Shown one piece after another: positions 16,973 to 26,666 of a DNA stretch of 64,000 nt. This DNA comes from Lewinellaceae bacterium (GTDB taxonomy: Bacteria > Bacteroidota > Bacteroidia > Chitinophagales > Saprospiraceae), in the NCBI GenBank assembly GCA_020636325.1, contig JACJYC010000012.1, positions 124,001 to 188,000 on the forward strand, read 5' to 3'. Each line of letters begins with the position of its first letter. Position 1 is the first letter of the stretch. A model generated the notes under the pieces. The model saw only the letters and a list, made by a program, of their open reading frames with translations, had not been told where the DNA came from and made no database searches. A program made the translations under genes and the position numbers.

Positions 16973-17563
16973 ATGAGAACCAGAGACGAAAACAAAGAGC
17001 AAGCCATCCGCACAAAGGCGGTGGAAATGGTGGTACGGGATGGTTTTGACGGGCTGAGCATGCAAAAGCTGGCGAAGGCTGCCGGCGTCTCCCCCGCTAC
17101 CATTTACATTTATTTCAAGGACAAAGAGGACCTGATCATCCAGGTTTGCCATCAATTGAGCGCAAGAATGGCGGACGCTACCCTGGCAGATTTCGATCCG
17201 GACATGCATTTCGATGAAGGCCTCAGGCGGCAATGGCTCAACCGCGCCAGGTATTGCCTGGAAAATCCGGTCGAGATGCACTTTCTGGAACAGATCCGGT
17301 ATTCGCCTTTTAACGAGAAGTGCCATTCCAAAACGGACATGCGGTTCCGGAATGCCATGAAGCGGTTTGTCCATAACGCCATCGACAGAGGAGAGCTCCA
17401 ACGCCTGCCGGTAGAGGTCTACTGGTCGGTTGCGTTTGCGCCGCTTTACCAGCTGGTCAAATTCCACATGTCGGGCCGGGGCCTGGCGGATGCGCCGTTC
17501 GAGATGACCGAAGAGACCATTGACCGGACGCTGGAGGTGGTTTTGCGGGGGCTCAAGCCTTAA
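16973..17563 (+). CDS. TetR/AcrR family transcriptional regulator
   Basis: This 196-residue regulator has an N-terminal helix-turn-helix: KEQAIRTKAVEMVVRDGFDG, then MQKLAKAAGVSPATIYIYFK, the recognition-helix region of TetR repressors (about residues 10-55). The C-terminal part is a helical ligand-binding domain with no clear relatives. It lies upstream of an MFS transporter on the same strand, the usual layout of a drug- or metabolite-responsive repressor and its efflux pump. A 20-bp imperfect palindrome overlaps the promoter, which fits autoregulation. The two genes are separated by about 160 bp of repeats, so the MFS gene may have its own control. Confidence 0.92.
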   Translation: MRTRDENKEQAIRTKAVEMVVRDGFDGLSMQKLAKAAGVSPATIYIYFKDKEDLIIQVCHQLSARMADATLADFDPDMHFDEGLRRQWLNRARYCLENPVEMHFLEQIRYSPFNEKCHSKTDMRFRNAMKRFVHNAIDRGELQRLPVEVYWSVAFAPLYQLVKFHMSGRGLADAPFEMTEETIDRTLEVVLRGLKP

Positions 17564-17565
17564 CT

Positions 17566-17711
17566 CAGTTGACAGTGGTCAGTTGTCAGTTGTCAGTTGT
17601 CAGTAAGGATCCAAACTGTCAACTTACGACTTACAACTTACAACTTACGACTTACAACTTACGACTTACAACGACTTACAACTTACGACTTACAACTTAC
17701 AACTTACGACT
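17566..17711. repeat. AGTTGTC and ACTTACGACTTACAAC tandem repeats
   Basis: The first block (17566-17604) is a 7-nt repeat of AGTTGTC and begins two bases after the TetR stop codon. The second block (about 17617-17711) is a 7-nt repeat mixing CTTACGA and CTTACAA; its reverse complement is GTAAGTCGTAAGTTGTAAG. The same second unit recurs at 29235-29343 and at 60243-60268. The block ends 11 bp before the MFS start codon. Confidence 0.85.
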
Positions 17712-17722
17712 AATCGACCTAT

Positions 17723-19003
17723 ATGAACAAAGAAAAAGCATTTACCTCCTACGAGGTATTCATCATCGCGATCCTGGCGATCCTCCAGTTCACGATCATC
17801 CTGGACTTCATGGTCCTGTCGCCGTTGGGCGCGCAATTGCTCGGCGAGTTGAACATCAATACGACGCAGTTCGGACTGGTGGTTTCGGCCTATGCTTTCA
17901 GTGCGGGCATATCGGGATTGCTGGCGGCGGGTTTTGCCGACCAGTTCGACCGGAAGCGGTTGCTCCTGTTCTTTTACACGGGCTTCATACTCGGCACCTT
18001 TTTATGCGGGCTGGCGCCGAACTATCATTTCCTGCTGGGCGCGCGGATCGTGACCGGGCTGTTCGGCGGCGTGATCGGGTCCATTTCCTTTGCGATCATC
18101 ACGGACCTGTTCAAGATGCAATACCGGGGGCGGGTGATGGGCTTTGTACAGATGGCTTTTGCCACCAGCCAGGTATTGGGATTGCCGGTGGGTTTGTACC
18201 TGGCCAACCATTGGGGATGGCATAGTCCGTTCATTCTTATTGCCAGCCTGAGTATCATCGTTTACCTGGCCGTCGTCCTAAAAATGAGGCCGGTGAATGC
18301 CCACCTCGCGCTGCAAAAAAAAGATCAGAACCCGTTCGGTCATTTGTTCCGGACCTTGTCGCAAAAGCAATACCTGAAGGGATTCAGTGCAACCACCCTG
18401 CTGTCGACCGGCGGATTCATGCTGATGCCCTTCGGTACGGCGTTTGCGGTGAACAACCTGGGCGTTACGTTTGAGCAGCTACCGTTGATCTACCTGATCA
18501 CGGGGATCACTTCCATGATCGGCGGGCCGTTGATCGGCAAATTCAGCGATACGGTCGGTAAGTACAAGATCTTTGTGGCGGGCTCGATCCTTTCGATGAT
18601 CCTTGTGCTCATTTACACCAACCTGGACGTCACGCCGTTGTGGATCCTGATCCTGTTGAACTCGGTGCTGTTCATCGGCATCACCTCCCGCATGATCTCC
18701 TCATCGGCCCTGATGACCGCCGTTCCGGAGCCGGCCGACCGCGGCGCCTTCATGGGAGTCAACTCGTCGTTGGCGCAGATCTCCGGCGGTATTGCTTCGG
18801 CGGTCGCGGGCATGATCGTATTCCAGAATCAGACCGGCTACCTGGAGCATTATCCCGTTCTGGGTATCGTGGTGGTGTCCACCATGGCCATTACCATCGG
18901 GATGATGTGGGTGATCAACCGGTATGTGCAGAGCAAACCGGCTGAGACGGAGATGCACCGGCCGCCGGTGGCGAGTGAGGAATTGGCGGTGGTGAAGGAG
19001 TAG
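17723..19003 (+). CDS. Major facilitator superfamily transporter (DHA1-like)
   Basis: This 426-residue protein has 12 predicted membrane helices. The loop 2-3 signature is GFADQFDRKRLLLFF, a variant of the MFS motif G-x-x-D-R-x-x-R-K. Also visible are ARIVTGLFGGVIGSISFAII in helix 4 and LGLPVGLYLANHWGWHSPF in helix 5, the antiporter motif C-like region of drug:H+ antiporters. It most likely exports a small molecule in exchange for protons. It is paired with the upstream TetR gene, which probably controls it. The substrate is not predictable. Confidence 0.9.
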   Translation: MNKEKAFTSYEVFIIAILAILQFTIILDFMVLSPLGAQLLGELNINTTQFGLVVSAYAFSAGISGLLAAGFADQFDRKRLLLFFYTGFILGTFLCGLAPNYHFLLGARIVTGLFGGVIGSISFAIITDLFKMQYRGRVMGFVQMAFATSQVLGLPVGLYLANHWGWHSPFILIASLSIIVYLAVVLKMRPVNAHLALQKKDQNPFGHLFRTLSQKQYLKGFSATTLLSTGGFMLMPFGTAFAVNNLGVTFEQLPLIYLITGITSMIGGPLIGKFSDTVGKYKIFVAGSILSMILVLIYTNLDVTPLWILILLNSVLFIGITSRMISSSALMTAVPEPADRGAFMGVNSSLAQISGGIASAVAGMIVFQNQTGYLEHYPVLGIVVVSTMAITIGMMWVINRYVQSKPAETEMHRPPVASEELAVVKE

Positions 19004-19039
19004 GGTTTAGCCCGGCTTTGGTTTTTTGGGGCGAAATGT

Positions 19040-19630
19040 TCAAAATACCTTAATTCCGTACCCCACTTGTATAAACGAGATCCCTGTCCCGAATTCACTC
19101 CAGACGACGGATTTCCGGCTCACAGCAAATCGAACGCCGAAAAAAGCGCCGTACTGCATCCGGAATTTTTTCGGTTTGATCCCATGAAGTTCCTCCATCC
19201 GGCCGAAGGGACCGTTGAGCGAGTTGATCAGGGTAAACTGTCCGCCCAGCTGGATGCCTCCGTATAGGTCGAGGTTGTCCGCACGGGTGTAATGGGCGGC
19301 GGCCCTGCCCATTATTTGCAGGGTTTGGGTTGAATAGCGCCGGATTGCCGTATCGCCGGGCCAGAGTTTTTCGATCTGATAGAACGAATAGCCGCCGGAT
19401 GCGCCCAGGCTGAACTGATCGGAAACCAGCCAATCGAGCCCTATGCTTACAGGAAGTACAGAAATCCGGGAAGCGTCCTTGGTATAGGTCGGCAGCAGGC
19501 CGACGCCCATCCAGGCATCTGCCTGATCTTTTTTAAAGATGCGGGCCGGCTTGTAATATTGGCCGCAGAGTGACGTCGTACAATGCAAAAAGCACAAGAT
19601 GAGTAGGGCATGCAGAAGTTTCATAACCAT
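19040..19630 (-). CDS. Small secreted outer-membrane barrel-like protein
   Basis: The start at 19630 (or the in-frame ATG at 19624) gives MVMKLLHALLILCFLHCTTS, a signal peptide; upstream codons are not needed. The mature part, about 175 residues, has alternating hydrophobic strands with glycine-aromatic turns (IGLDWLVSDQFSLGASGGYS, LYGGIQLGGQFTLIN) and ends in an aromatic residue (GYGIKVF). This is typical of small outer-membrane beta-barrel proteins in Bacteroidota. No specific family can be named. It converges with the MFS gene, with 36 bp between stops. Confidence 0.7.
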   Translation of the reverse strand: MVMKLLHALLILCFLHCTTSLCGQYYKPARIFKKDQADAWMGVGLLPTYTKDASRISVLPVSIGLDWLVSDQFSLGASGGYSFYQIEKLWPGDTAIRRYSTQTLQIMGRAAAHYTRADNLDLYGGIQLGGQFTLINSLNGPFGRMEELHGIKPKKFRMQYGAFFGVRFAVSRKSVVWSEFGTGISFIQVGYGIKVF

Positions 19631-19819
19631 AGCATTAGGGTGTAACAAAAGGTTCGGCCCTGCAGCAATTGCGTTTTTTCTTGAAACACCGGGGTTTAGT
19701 TCCAGAAGAGGCTTAGCCTTATTCAATGTTCAATATAAGGGTAAAACCGCCGGGAAGCCAGTCGGAATGTAGGAGGCCCGCTTCTAAAAGAACGAATGGC
19801 CGATTAGGGGGTACCGGCG

Positions 19820-22626
19820 TCAATGGTATGGCAGGAGCATGGATATTTGTGTCCCGGTGGGAGCGCCCTGGTTATCGGTAAGATCTTCCACTGAAAAAGT
19901 AAAGGTCATTCCGGTGCCCTTGCTCAGCAGCGCCAGCCGTTCCCTGTTGATCTCCATGGCGTGGGATTGGTGTTTTCGGCCTTTTTGAGCCTGGATCGCC
20001 GCTGCTTTCTGGCGGCCGATCCCATTGTCGCGAATGATGCATTTCAGGCATTGGTTATTTTCTTCCAGGATCTCCACCTCTACCCGGCCTTCTCCTTCTG
20101 CCTTGGAAGACAGCCCGTGCACAATCGCATTTTCAATAAAAGGTTGGATGACCATGGTCGGTACCTGGACCTCGAAAGGGTCCAGTTCCTCACTGACCCG
20201 GATATCATAGGAAAAGGGAATTTTGAGCCGCATGCCTTCCACTTCGAGATAAAGCCGGATCAACTCTATCTCTTCTTCCAGCGCCACAAAGGGTTGACGG
20301 CTGAAATCGAGGATCATGCGCATCAATTTGGAAAAACGGACCAGGTAATTGCTGGCTTCCGTGGTCTTTTTCCCGAGGATAAATCCGTTTATGGAGTTGA
20401 GGCTGTTGAAGATGAAATGAGGGTTCATCTGGGCGCGAAGGGCGGCCAGTTTGTTCTCTGCCACCCGGGTATTGAGCTGTTCCTTTTCCCTGACCCGCCA
20501 TATCCAGAGGAAGAAGAACAGGGAAACCACCATAAAGATGCCTGTTCCAACGAGGGTGCGAAACCACAAGGTTCGCCAGTAAGGCGGATCGACGGTGATT
20601 TTGAGCAGATAGGGATCCTTTGCCCACACGCCGTCGCTGTTGGCGCCCAGGATCTGAAAGGTATAGCTTCCCTCCGGCATTTTGGGGTAGCGGGCAAAGC
20701 CGGGGGCGCCTTTTTCGAGCAGGACCCAATCTTCGTCAATGCCATCCATTTTGTATTTCAACTGGGTGGAAGTGGGGTCGCTGTAGTCGATGGCGACGAA
20801 TCCGAAGGAAAGGGTGTTGTCATCGTAAGTCCGATGGATATTTTTCAGCTCAGTCAGGTTGGTCGCCCAGGTGATCTCATCCTGAAGGCCTTCAGGGGGC
20901 AAGTCGTTGATCCGGATATCGGTGAGCTGGACAATGGGCGGTTCCTGGAGGAAATGGATCTGGTCGGGCTCTACGATGGTGATCCCGTTGTTGCCGCCGA
21001 ACCAAAGGGAGTTGTCGGAATATTTCATGGCGGCCAGGGCGTCGAACTGGGTGGATTGGATGCCGTCGGCTAGGGTGAAGTTGATGAAGCGTTCCTCATT
21101 GACTATGAATTTGGACAAACCATTCGTTGTACCCATCCAGAGATTACCCTCCTTATCGGAAAGCAAACTTCGGATGAGTTTACTCTTCAAGCCATTTCTT
21201 TCTGTAAAAACAACCGGATTTGCCTTTAAGTCTGTTTTATCCATTTTGACCAATCCTCCTTCAGTAGCAATCCAGAGCGTTTTATGATTGATATCCTCAT
21301 AGAAACCGTTAACAAGTCCGGGAGCTGAAAATTTGCCATTCTGGAACAGCTTTCTATCCTCATATCTGAATACAATTAATTCCGAATAGCCGTTCAAAAT
21401 ATAAACCTCGCCCGGCCTGCTTTCATAGATATAAGTAAAAAAATCCGAATCATTTTCCGGAGGCAAAATTTGCTTCATTTGAAATTTTGCATTATTTTTT
21501 TCGATCCTGAATATTCCATCCCTGAGCGAACTTGCCATCAGGTCGCCATTATTTAATTGACATAAAAAAGAGACACTTTTAACAGCTTTACCTTTTTCAT
21601 TAAAAACCGCCTGAAAACGCGACCTCCCTGCGGGCAGAACAGCTAAACCCTTGGCAGTACCTATCCATATATTTCCATTTTTATCAATCAGCAGACTATA
21701 AATCTCTTTATCAATAAGGTGATCATCTCCTGCAAGATCCGGGTGAAATGAACGCGTCACCCGACCGTATCTATCCAGCACAAGAATACCGTCGTCGAAG
21801 GTACCGCACCATATTCTGCCGGAATGGTCTACAACAAAATTCCGGAACTCATAATTTTTTGAACCGTTGAATAAATTTGCTTTAGGCAAAGATTTAAATT
21901 TTGGCTTATTTAAAGCGGCAAACACGCATCCGGCATCATTATTCTCTACCCATAACGTTCCTGAACCATCATAGTAAGGTTGCTTCAGCAGCACATTTAA
22001 ATCCGTATCGGGGTCGTCCACCAGCCCTGCAAATAATTTGGTGAATTTCCCATTACGCTTATTGAACCAGAATAAGCCGTTTTTAAAATCTGACAGGATA
22101 AAGCGGGATTCGCCGAACGGAGTTATTTTTTTGGGGGTTTCCGTCCCAAGGAGGAAGGACTCCAATTTATTATGTTGCAGGTCAAACCTGAAGAACCCCG
22201 AATTGGCAGCCAACCAAACAGCCGTATCATTATCATAGAATACCGTGTGAATGTTTAGAATGGGAGAATTGGATGCATGGCCATCAAAGTAAAGTTCATG
22301 CCCTGTCACAGAACGCTTGTCATCAATAGATATAATTTCAAGGCCCGGGCTTTTTGACCCGTCAACCCCGAAAAAATATTTTAATCTGCGCGACTCTTTA
22401 TCATAGCCGGGAAATATATCAATATCAAACAGGAAGGAATCAAGCGGAGGAGTATTTCGGTCCGAACAAATATCATACCTGAACAATTCTTTATCTCTGG
22501 CCAATACCCACAAAATAGTATCTTTTTCCAAAAAAAGCGCCTGATAAGTATTTTGAATAACACGATCATATTCATCTTTGACATAGAACCTGGAAAAATC
22601 ATCGGAAGATTGATTGTACCTCAAAA
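19820..22626 (-). pseudogene. Propeller sensor histidine kinase, C-terminal part, split by an IS
   Basis: The frame contains most of a two-component-regulator propeller (repeats such as GRIWCGTFDDGILVLDRYGR and GNIWIGTAKGLAVLPAG). A Y_Y_Y domain follows (LKYKMDGIDEDWVLLEKGAP), then one transmembrane helix, a LytS-type dimerisation region (LRAQMNPHFIFNSLNSINGF with the phospho-His) and an ATPase domain (PFIENAIVHGL, CIIRDNGIGRQ). The 5' end is missing: an insertion sequence lies between this part and the N-terminal part at 24016-24358. The frame stays open into the IS to an ATG at 22801, adding about 58 IS-encoded residues and no signal peptide, so correct periplasmic sensing is lost. The likely partner is the LytTR regulator at 26667-27440. 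Confidence 0.92.
22618..22626. repeat. Target site duplication, left copy
   Basis: The 9-mer acctcaaaa here is identical to 24016-24024 and directly flanks the left end of the insertion sequence. Fusing the two gene parts through one copy restores an uninterrupted reading frame. Confidence 0.95.
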
Positions 22627-24015
22627 CAGCAGTTCTCGGTTTAAAAAAAATCAAATACGACGTTATTCCAGCATTGGGAAATCCAGGATGACGTCCTTTG
22701 AAATAAAACGATAAATGACGTTCATTGACATACAGGGTAAAAGATCGAATACCTGGCGGACCTTTTCCCAGAGGTTTTTCTTGGTTTTGCAGTAATTCCA
22801 TGCCTTTTGAAAGTATTGGTCAGCATGTTGAGCTATTTGGTCCACTAAAAATGCCAACATCATGAGGATGGCAAAGTTAGAAACCAGATATTTTTCACCA
22901 TGCCCGTAATTATGCTCCAGATTGTAGCCTTGGTTCTTGAGGGTGTTGAAAGTTTCATTCTCTACTTTCCATCTGGATCGGGCTGTGGCCACCAATTCGG
23001 GCATGATGTCTTCGCTTAGAGGCAAATTCGTAATCCAGGAGTTGCTGTAAAGCGTTTTTCCGGTTTTACTGTCCACCTGTTCAAAGTGGAAATAATTGAC
23101 CGTCAAATCCTGGTGGGCTCCCGAATGGATCAGGTTTTCCGCCCACCACACCTTGCAAAGGGTTTGTCCCTCTTCCCAGGAATAGGTTTTCAATTCGCCG
23201 TTTTGGGCCATTTTTTCAGCCTGGATAAGCACATAACCTTCTTTGATGGTGATGATAAAACTGCATTGATGTTCCTTAAGCAGTTTCAGGCACGGCCCGC
23301 TTGGATAAAGGGCATCCATCAATGTCAAAATTTTAGCGCCGGCAGCAAGACTTCGACCCAGCCTGGGAATCAGGCGTTTGGCTGCATTTTGTTCACAGTC
23401 ATTCTTGGACTGGCCGTCCTGTTTCTGGATGGGTTCGGCATCCCAGGGAAAAACGGTGGCCTGACCATGATGAACCTGAACAGCAGCCAGCATTTGATGG
23501 TGATAGTTCTCCTTACCGGTGCTTCTGGTCTTGACCAGGCAATGTTCACAAGCCTGATTGGAGGAACAATAATATCCCGTTCCATCTATGGATATGGCCA
23601 GATGATTACCAAGTACCATCCGGTCAGACCACAAGCCTTTTTCCTCCACCAATTTCAGAATGTCCTGAAATTGAGCCTGTAAAACTGACGGAGAAACCCC
23701 GTCCAGGGTTTGTCGAAGGGCAGTGTCTGCCGGAACGGCTTTAACCTGATAAATTCGCTTGAGGTTTTCCCAGCGTTCTTCCAGGCGCTGCCGGAACACC
23801 AATAACGAAGGATCTTTAAGCGAAAACATCGCATAGGCGCTCATCAAAACATCGCTCAGTGCGTAGCGAAGATTACCGCCGGGCATACGGTGGTCCTCAA
23901 TCCGGTCGAAACCTTGCTTTACCCTGTTTATCAATTCGTCTATCATCCAACTTTTTGAACGAAAGATAGGCTTTTCGCCTTCATATATTGGATTTTTTTA
24001 AACCGAGAACCGCTG
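22627..24015 (-). mobile_element. Insertion sequence (1389 bp) with DDE transposase, inserted in a sensor kinase gene
   Basis: Both ends are defined in the sequence. The left end reads CAGCAGTTCTCGGTTTAAAA. The reverse complement of the right end reads CAGCGGTTCTCGGTTTAAAA. The terminal inverted repeats run about 25 bp with one substitution and one base of length difference in the A run. A perfect 9-bp duplication (acctcaaaa) flanks the element. It carries one transposase gene on the minus strand. The transposase is IS4-like with residues D121, D211 and E329; similar proteins are sometimes filed as ISNCY, and the family was not verified. Confidence 0.95.
22663..23946 (-). CDS. DDE transposase, IS4-like superfamily
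   Basis: This 427-residue intact transposase has a plausible DDE triad: Asp121 in LAISIDGTGYYCSS, Asp211 in ILTLMDALYPSGPC and Glu329 in RWKVENETFNTLKNQGYN. The R-x3-E spacing and the following Lys resemble the IS4 YREK signature. A cysteine cluster follows the first Asp (YYCSSNQACEHC). The N-terminal part (RIEDHRMPGGNLRYALSDVL) resembles the RIPDHR-type start seen in related transposases. The gene fills most of the element and has no frameshift, so the element is probably still active. Confidence 0.93.
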   Translation of the reverse strand: MIDELINRVKQGFDRIEDHRMPGGNLRYALSDVLMSAYAMFSLKDPSLLVFRQRLEERWENLKRIYQVKAVPADTALRQTLDGVSPSVLQAQFQDILKLVEEKGLWSDRMVLGNHLAISIDGTGYYCSSNQACEHCLVKTRSTGKENYHHQMLAAVQVHHGQATVFPWDAEPIQKQDGQSKNDCEQNAAKRLIPRLGRSLAAGAKILTLMDALYPSGPCLKLLKEHQCSFIITIKEGYVLIQAEKMAQNGELKTYSWEEGQTLCKVWWAENLIHSGAHQDLTVNYFHFEQVDSKTGKTLYSNSWITNLPLSEDIMPELVATARSRWKVENETFNTLKNQGYNLEHNYGHGEKYLVSNFAILMMLAFLVDQIAQHADQYFQKAWNYCKTKKNLWEKVRQVFDLLPCMSMNVIYRFISKDVILDFPMLE

Positions 24016-24024
24016 ACCTCAAAA
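24016..24024. repeat. Target site duplication, right copy
   Basis: acctcaaaa, identical to 22618-22626. On the minus strand it encodes the junction codons of the interrupted kinase gene. Confidence 0.95.
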
Positions 24025-24358
24025 TGGATTGATTGGAAGAAAACCAAATATCATTATCGCCGTCTTCAAACAGCAAACCGGAAATGACATCGCTATCGAT
24101 GGACCTGGGGTTTTCCTTTTCAGCATAATAATATCTGACTGAAGCGCCATCAAACCGGCACAATCCCCCCGAAGACCCCAGCCATAAGAACCCGCGGGAA
24201 TCCCGAAAATAACTAAAAATAGAATTGGAAGGAAGCCCGAATTCTTTTTTAAGCGAATGAAACCAAATTGTTTTATTGCCTTGTGAATAGCCTGATAAAA
24301 AACATAAGGATAACAAATAAAGCGCTATATCTTTCTTATTTAAAAGAATAGCTGTCAT
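24016..24358 (-). pseudogene. Propeller sensor histidine kinase, N-terminal part, split by an IS
   Basis: From the ATG at 24358 the frame encodes a signal peptide (MTAILLNKKDIALYLLSLCF) and the first propeller blade: FGLPSNSIFSYFRDSRGFLW, LGSSGGLCRFDG, then ISGLLFEDGDNDIWFSSNQS. It then enters the IS and stops after 10 foreign codons. Removing the IS and one 9-bp duplication joins ...NQSILR to YNQSSDDFSRF... of the C-terminal part in frame. The start is 23 bp after the DyP peroxidase stop codon, so it was probably the last gene of the regulator-peroxidase operon. Confidence 0.93.
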
Positions 24359-24381
24359 TTTATGTGGAATTAGTAAATAAA

Positions 24382-26157
24382 TCAATCCAAATTCTTAAAA
24401 AAGGGCAATGATGGGGCAAAAAGGTAAATACCGCCTCTGTATGTAACCAATTTCCGGGCTTTACTAAAAATTATCTTTTCCCCGTTTTTATTGTAATAGG
24501 GTCTATCCTGATAATTTTCATCCATGATCAAAGGGTCATGAGCATCATTAGGGCCTAATTCATCAAAACCATACATACGGTTATTGACCAACCGCTCGAA
24601 CTGTTCTTCAATATTTCGCATAAATGCCATAAAGAACATCCCTTTTCTTTCCACCTCAATTTCATTGTTGAATTCATTTTTATACCTTTCTTCGTAGCTC
24701 ATGCTTCTCCTCACAATATTTGACTCTTCAAAGCCTTGCTTTCTTGGATTGGCCTTTCTGATGTGCGCGTGAAAAGGGCATTCCCTCCCTTCGTTGTCAT
24801 TCAAATAATCAAAATAATTCAAAAAATTAGCATCCGGATCCCCTTCAGGTTGCTCATTTTCCGGGTTTAAAGGGTCTTCTGAGCCGGTAACACCCTCTAT
24901 TGATTGTTTTGAAGCTCTTTCAGGTATTTTTTTTCGAACCAACGGGTCGCCGTCTTTATTTCGCCCTATTAACAGTCCGGCAGCCTCCTCTGCGCTTATT
25001 CCCATTTTACCTGCCAGTTCGTCGCAAAGGATTTTAAAATTTTCTGTTTCTTGCTGGAGTTTTAAAAACACGAGAAAACTACCATAACAATTGCGCTCTC
25101 CCCCATTCAGATCTTCCTTCAACACAATATGCATAGGTGCATTTCCAGGTATGGGTTCCTTATACCGGATGTGCATCTTATCCAATTTGCTGGAAAAAAA
25201 TTTCGGATTACCCATACCTTCCCGAAAACCAAACCAATCCTGCGTAACTTTTAATTCCTTAAAATTTAAAAAGGCTGTTTCAAAAAAAGATTTGGACAAA
25301 TCAACGAATCCGCTTACGCTAATCTTAAATTCATTTATTTTTTCATCAAAAGAAATTGAGTCATCGTCAAATGCCTCTAATAATACCAGATGCGGTTTGG
25401 CATCATAACGCTTGTCCCTAAATTGTCGTCGATCATTATAAACCGTGCGTTCTTCCGGCCCTGCCTTAAAAATGGAAATACCGCATTCCGGAATGAGATT
25501 GGAAGGAATATTTAAAAATTCATACCCTTTGTAAGTTAAATAAGCACATCGGATTATATCAATCTCATCCCTCTTGTTCATTTGGTCAAAAGCAGATGTC
25601 AATTTCAGGTTTGCCAACCACTGCACAACCTCTGATCTTTTATTCTCCTCAAAATTTAAAAATGAATAAATAGCAAATTTTTTCTGGTGATGCCACAGGA
25701 TATTTGCCTGCATTTTTTTTAAAACAGGTTCAAATTTATCTTTTTCATCGCTTTCGGTTCTGCTGTGTAAAAGATCTTTTTCATCATTGAAATGGTCAAG
25801 ACTTCTTATCCTCAAACCTGGTCTGTTTCTTTTCTTGTTTTTACTGTCCCGGACACCAACCACAAGTTCGTCTGACCATTCCTCCTTTACCTTTAGTCCG
25901 TCTTTTTTGGTCACGCCTACAAGAAATTTCTCGTCCTCGGAAGTCAAAAAAGAGGAAGGGTTCTTTGGATCTTCAATACTGCCTTCTACTATTTTAATTT
26001 CCACCACATTGGGGTCATTCAAAAGTTTTTCCACATCTGCGGCATAATAATAGGTTATTTCCCGGCTTGGATCAACAACTTCAGGCCTGGCTTGAGATTG
26101 AGGCCCATGGTTAGGCTTAGGCTTAAAATTTTTTTTCAATGCCTTTATACGTCCCAT
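24382..26157 (-). CDS. DyP-type heme peroxidase with variant GFREG motif
   Basis: This 591-residue protein has a long N-terminal extension (about 1-140) with charged low-complexity stretches. The DyP fold follows, about 145-590. The proximal heme His is H465 in the signature AHIRKANPR. The distal motif, normally GxxDG, is GFREG at 310-314, so the usual catalytic Asp is replaced by Glu313. The C-terminal part (FFMAFMRNIEEQFERLVNNR) is typical of the family. DyP enzymes use peroxide to oxidise dyes and aromatic compounds. No signal peptide is seen. The gene is AT-rich compared with flanking loci and lies between a small unknown gene and the sensor kinase. Confidence 0.9.
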   Translation of the reverse strand: MGRIKALKKNFKPKPNHGPQSQARPEVVDPSREITYYYAADVEKLLNDPNVVEIKIVEGSIEDPKNPSSFLTSEDEKFLVGVTKKDGLKVKEEWSDELVVGVRDSKNKKRNRPGLRIRSLDHFNDEKDLLHSRTESDEKDKFEPVLKKMQANILWHHQKKFAIYSFLNFEENKRSEVVQWLANLKLTSAFDQMNKRDEIDIIRCAYLTYKGYEFLNIPSNLIPECGISIFKAGPEERTVYNDRRQFRDKRYDAKPHLVLLEAFDDDSISFDEKINEFKISVSGFVDLSKSFFETAFLNFKELKVTQDWFGFREGMGNPKFFSSKLDKMHIRYKEPIPGNAPMHIVLKEDLNGGERNCYGSFLVFLKLQQETENFKILCDELAGKMGISAEEAAGLLIGRNKDGDPLVRKKIPERASKQSIEGVTGSEDPLNPENEQPEGDPDANFLNYFDYLNDNEGRECPFHAHIRKANPRKQGFEESNIVRRSMSYEERYKNEFNNEIEVERKGMFFMAFMRNIEEQFERLVNNRMYGFDELGPNDAHDPLIMDENYQDRPYYNKNGEKIIFSKARKLVTYRGGIYLFAPSLPFFKNLD

Positions 26158-26208
26158 TATTTTATTAAATTAACTTGTTGTTTAAAATAAATTTTATCCG
26201 CTGAGCTT

Positions 26209-26547
26209 CTAAAGCTCATGGTCAGGCAGAACATGCCCGGGTAACACCGGAGAGATTTGGTGATAATATGGCGGCCATGGTCCTACCGCCAAATTTTCAT
26301 ACCCCAATGATGAAGTATTCGGCATTGCCAGCACTTTAATACGAAGTGGATCGGAAGAATTGTATTTGCTCGATTTCACTTCGATATTTATAGGAACCAG
26401 ACTCTTAATTTGTTCTCCCGAAGCTATTATCATATCTTCTTCATAAAAGATCACATCGGGACCTTCATAATCGGCGCCAGTTTCTTCAAACAGTTTTCCG
26501 TCACTATGCTTTTTGATGTTATTTCCTGAAAGGTCAATGAGCGGCAT
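26209..26547 (-). CDS. Hypothetical protein next to DyP peroxidase
   Basis: This 112-residue protein (MPLIDLSGNNIKKHSDGKLF start, ATG at 26547) has no signal peptide or membrane helix. Acidic and hydrophobic stretches alternate (VIFYEEDMIIASGEQIKSLV), and the C terminus is rich in proline and histidine (GPWPPYYHQISPVLPGHVLP). I do not recognise a family. It lies 51 bp upstream of the DyP gene on the same strand and shares its AT-rich composition, so the two probably moved and work together. The role is unknown. Confidence 0.65.
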   Translation of the reverse strand: MPLIDLSGNNIKKHSDGKLFEETGADYEGPDVIFYEEDMIIASGEQIKSLVPINIEVKSSKYNSSDPLRIKVLAMPNTSSLGYENLAVGPWPPYYHQISPVLPGHVLPDHEL

Positions 26548-26666
26548 AATTTTTCATTAATTAAATGTTACGCCTGAAATTATCACAACCGGAACTTTAT
26601 CTTGCATCGAATGTATGAGATGTAGATCCGGATTACCGGAGTCCCGTTTTTGTTTAACGAACCATG

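Noticed and set aside
16151..17711. CRISPR array
   Set aside because: Repeats are short, contiguous and degenerate, with no spacers of even length and no cas genes nearby.
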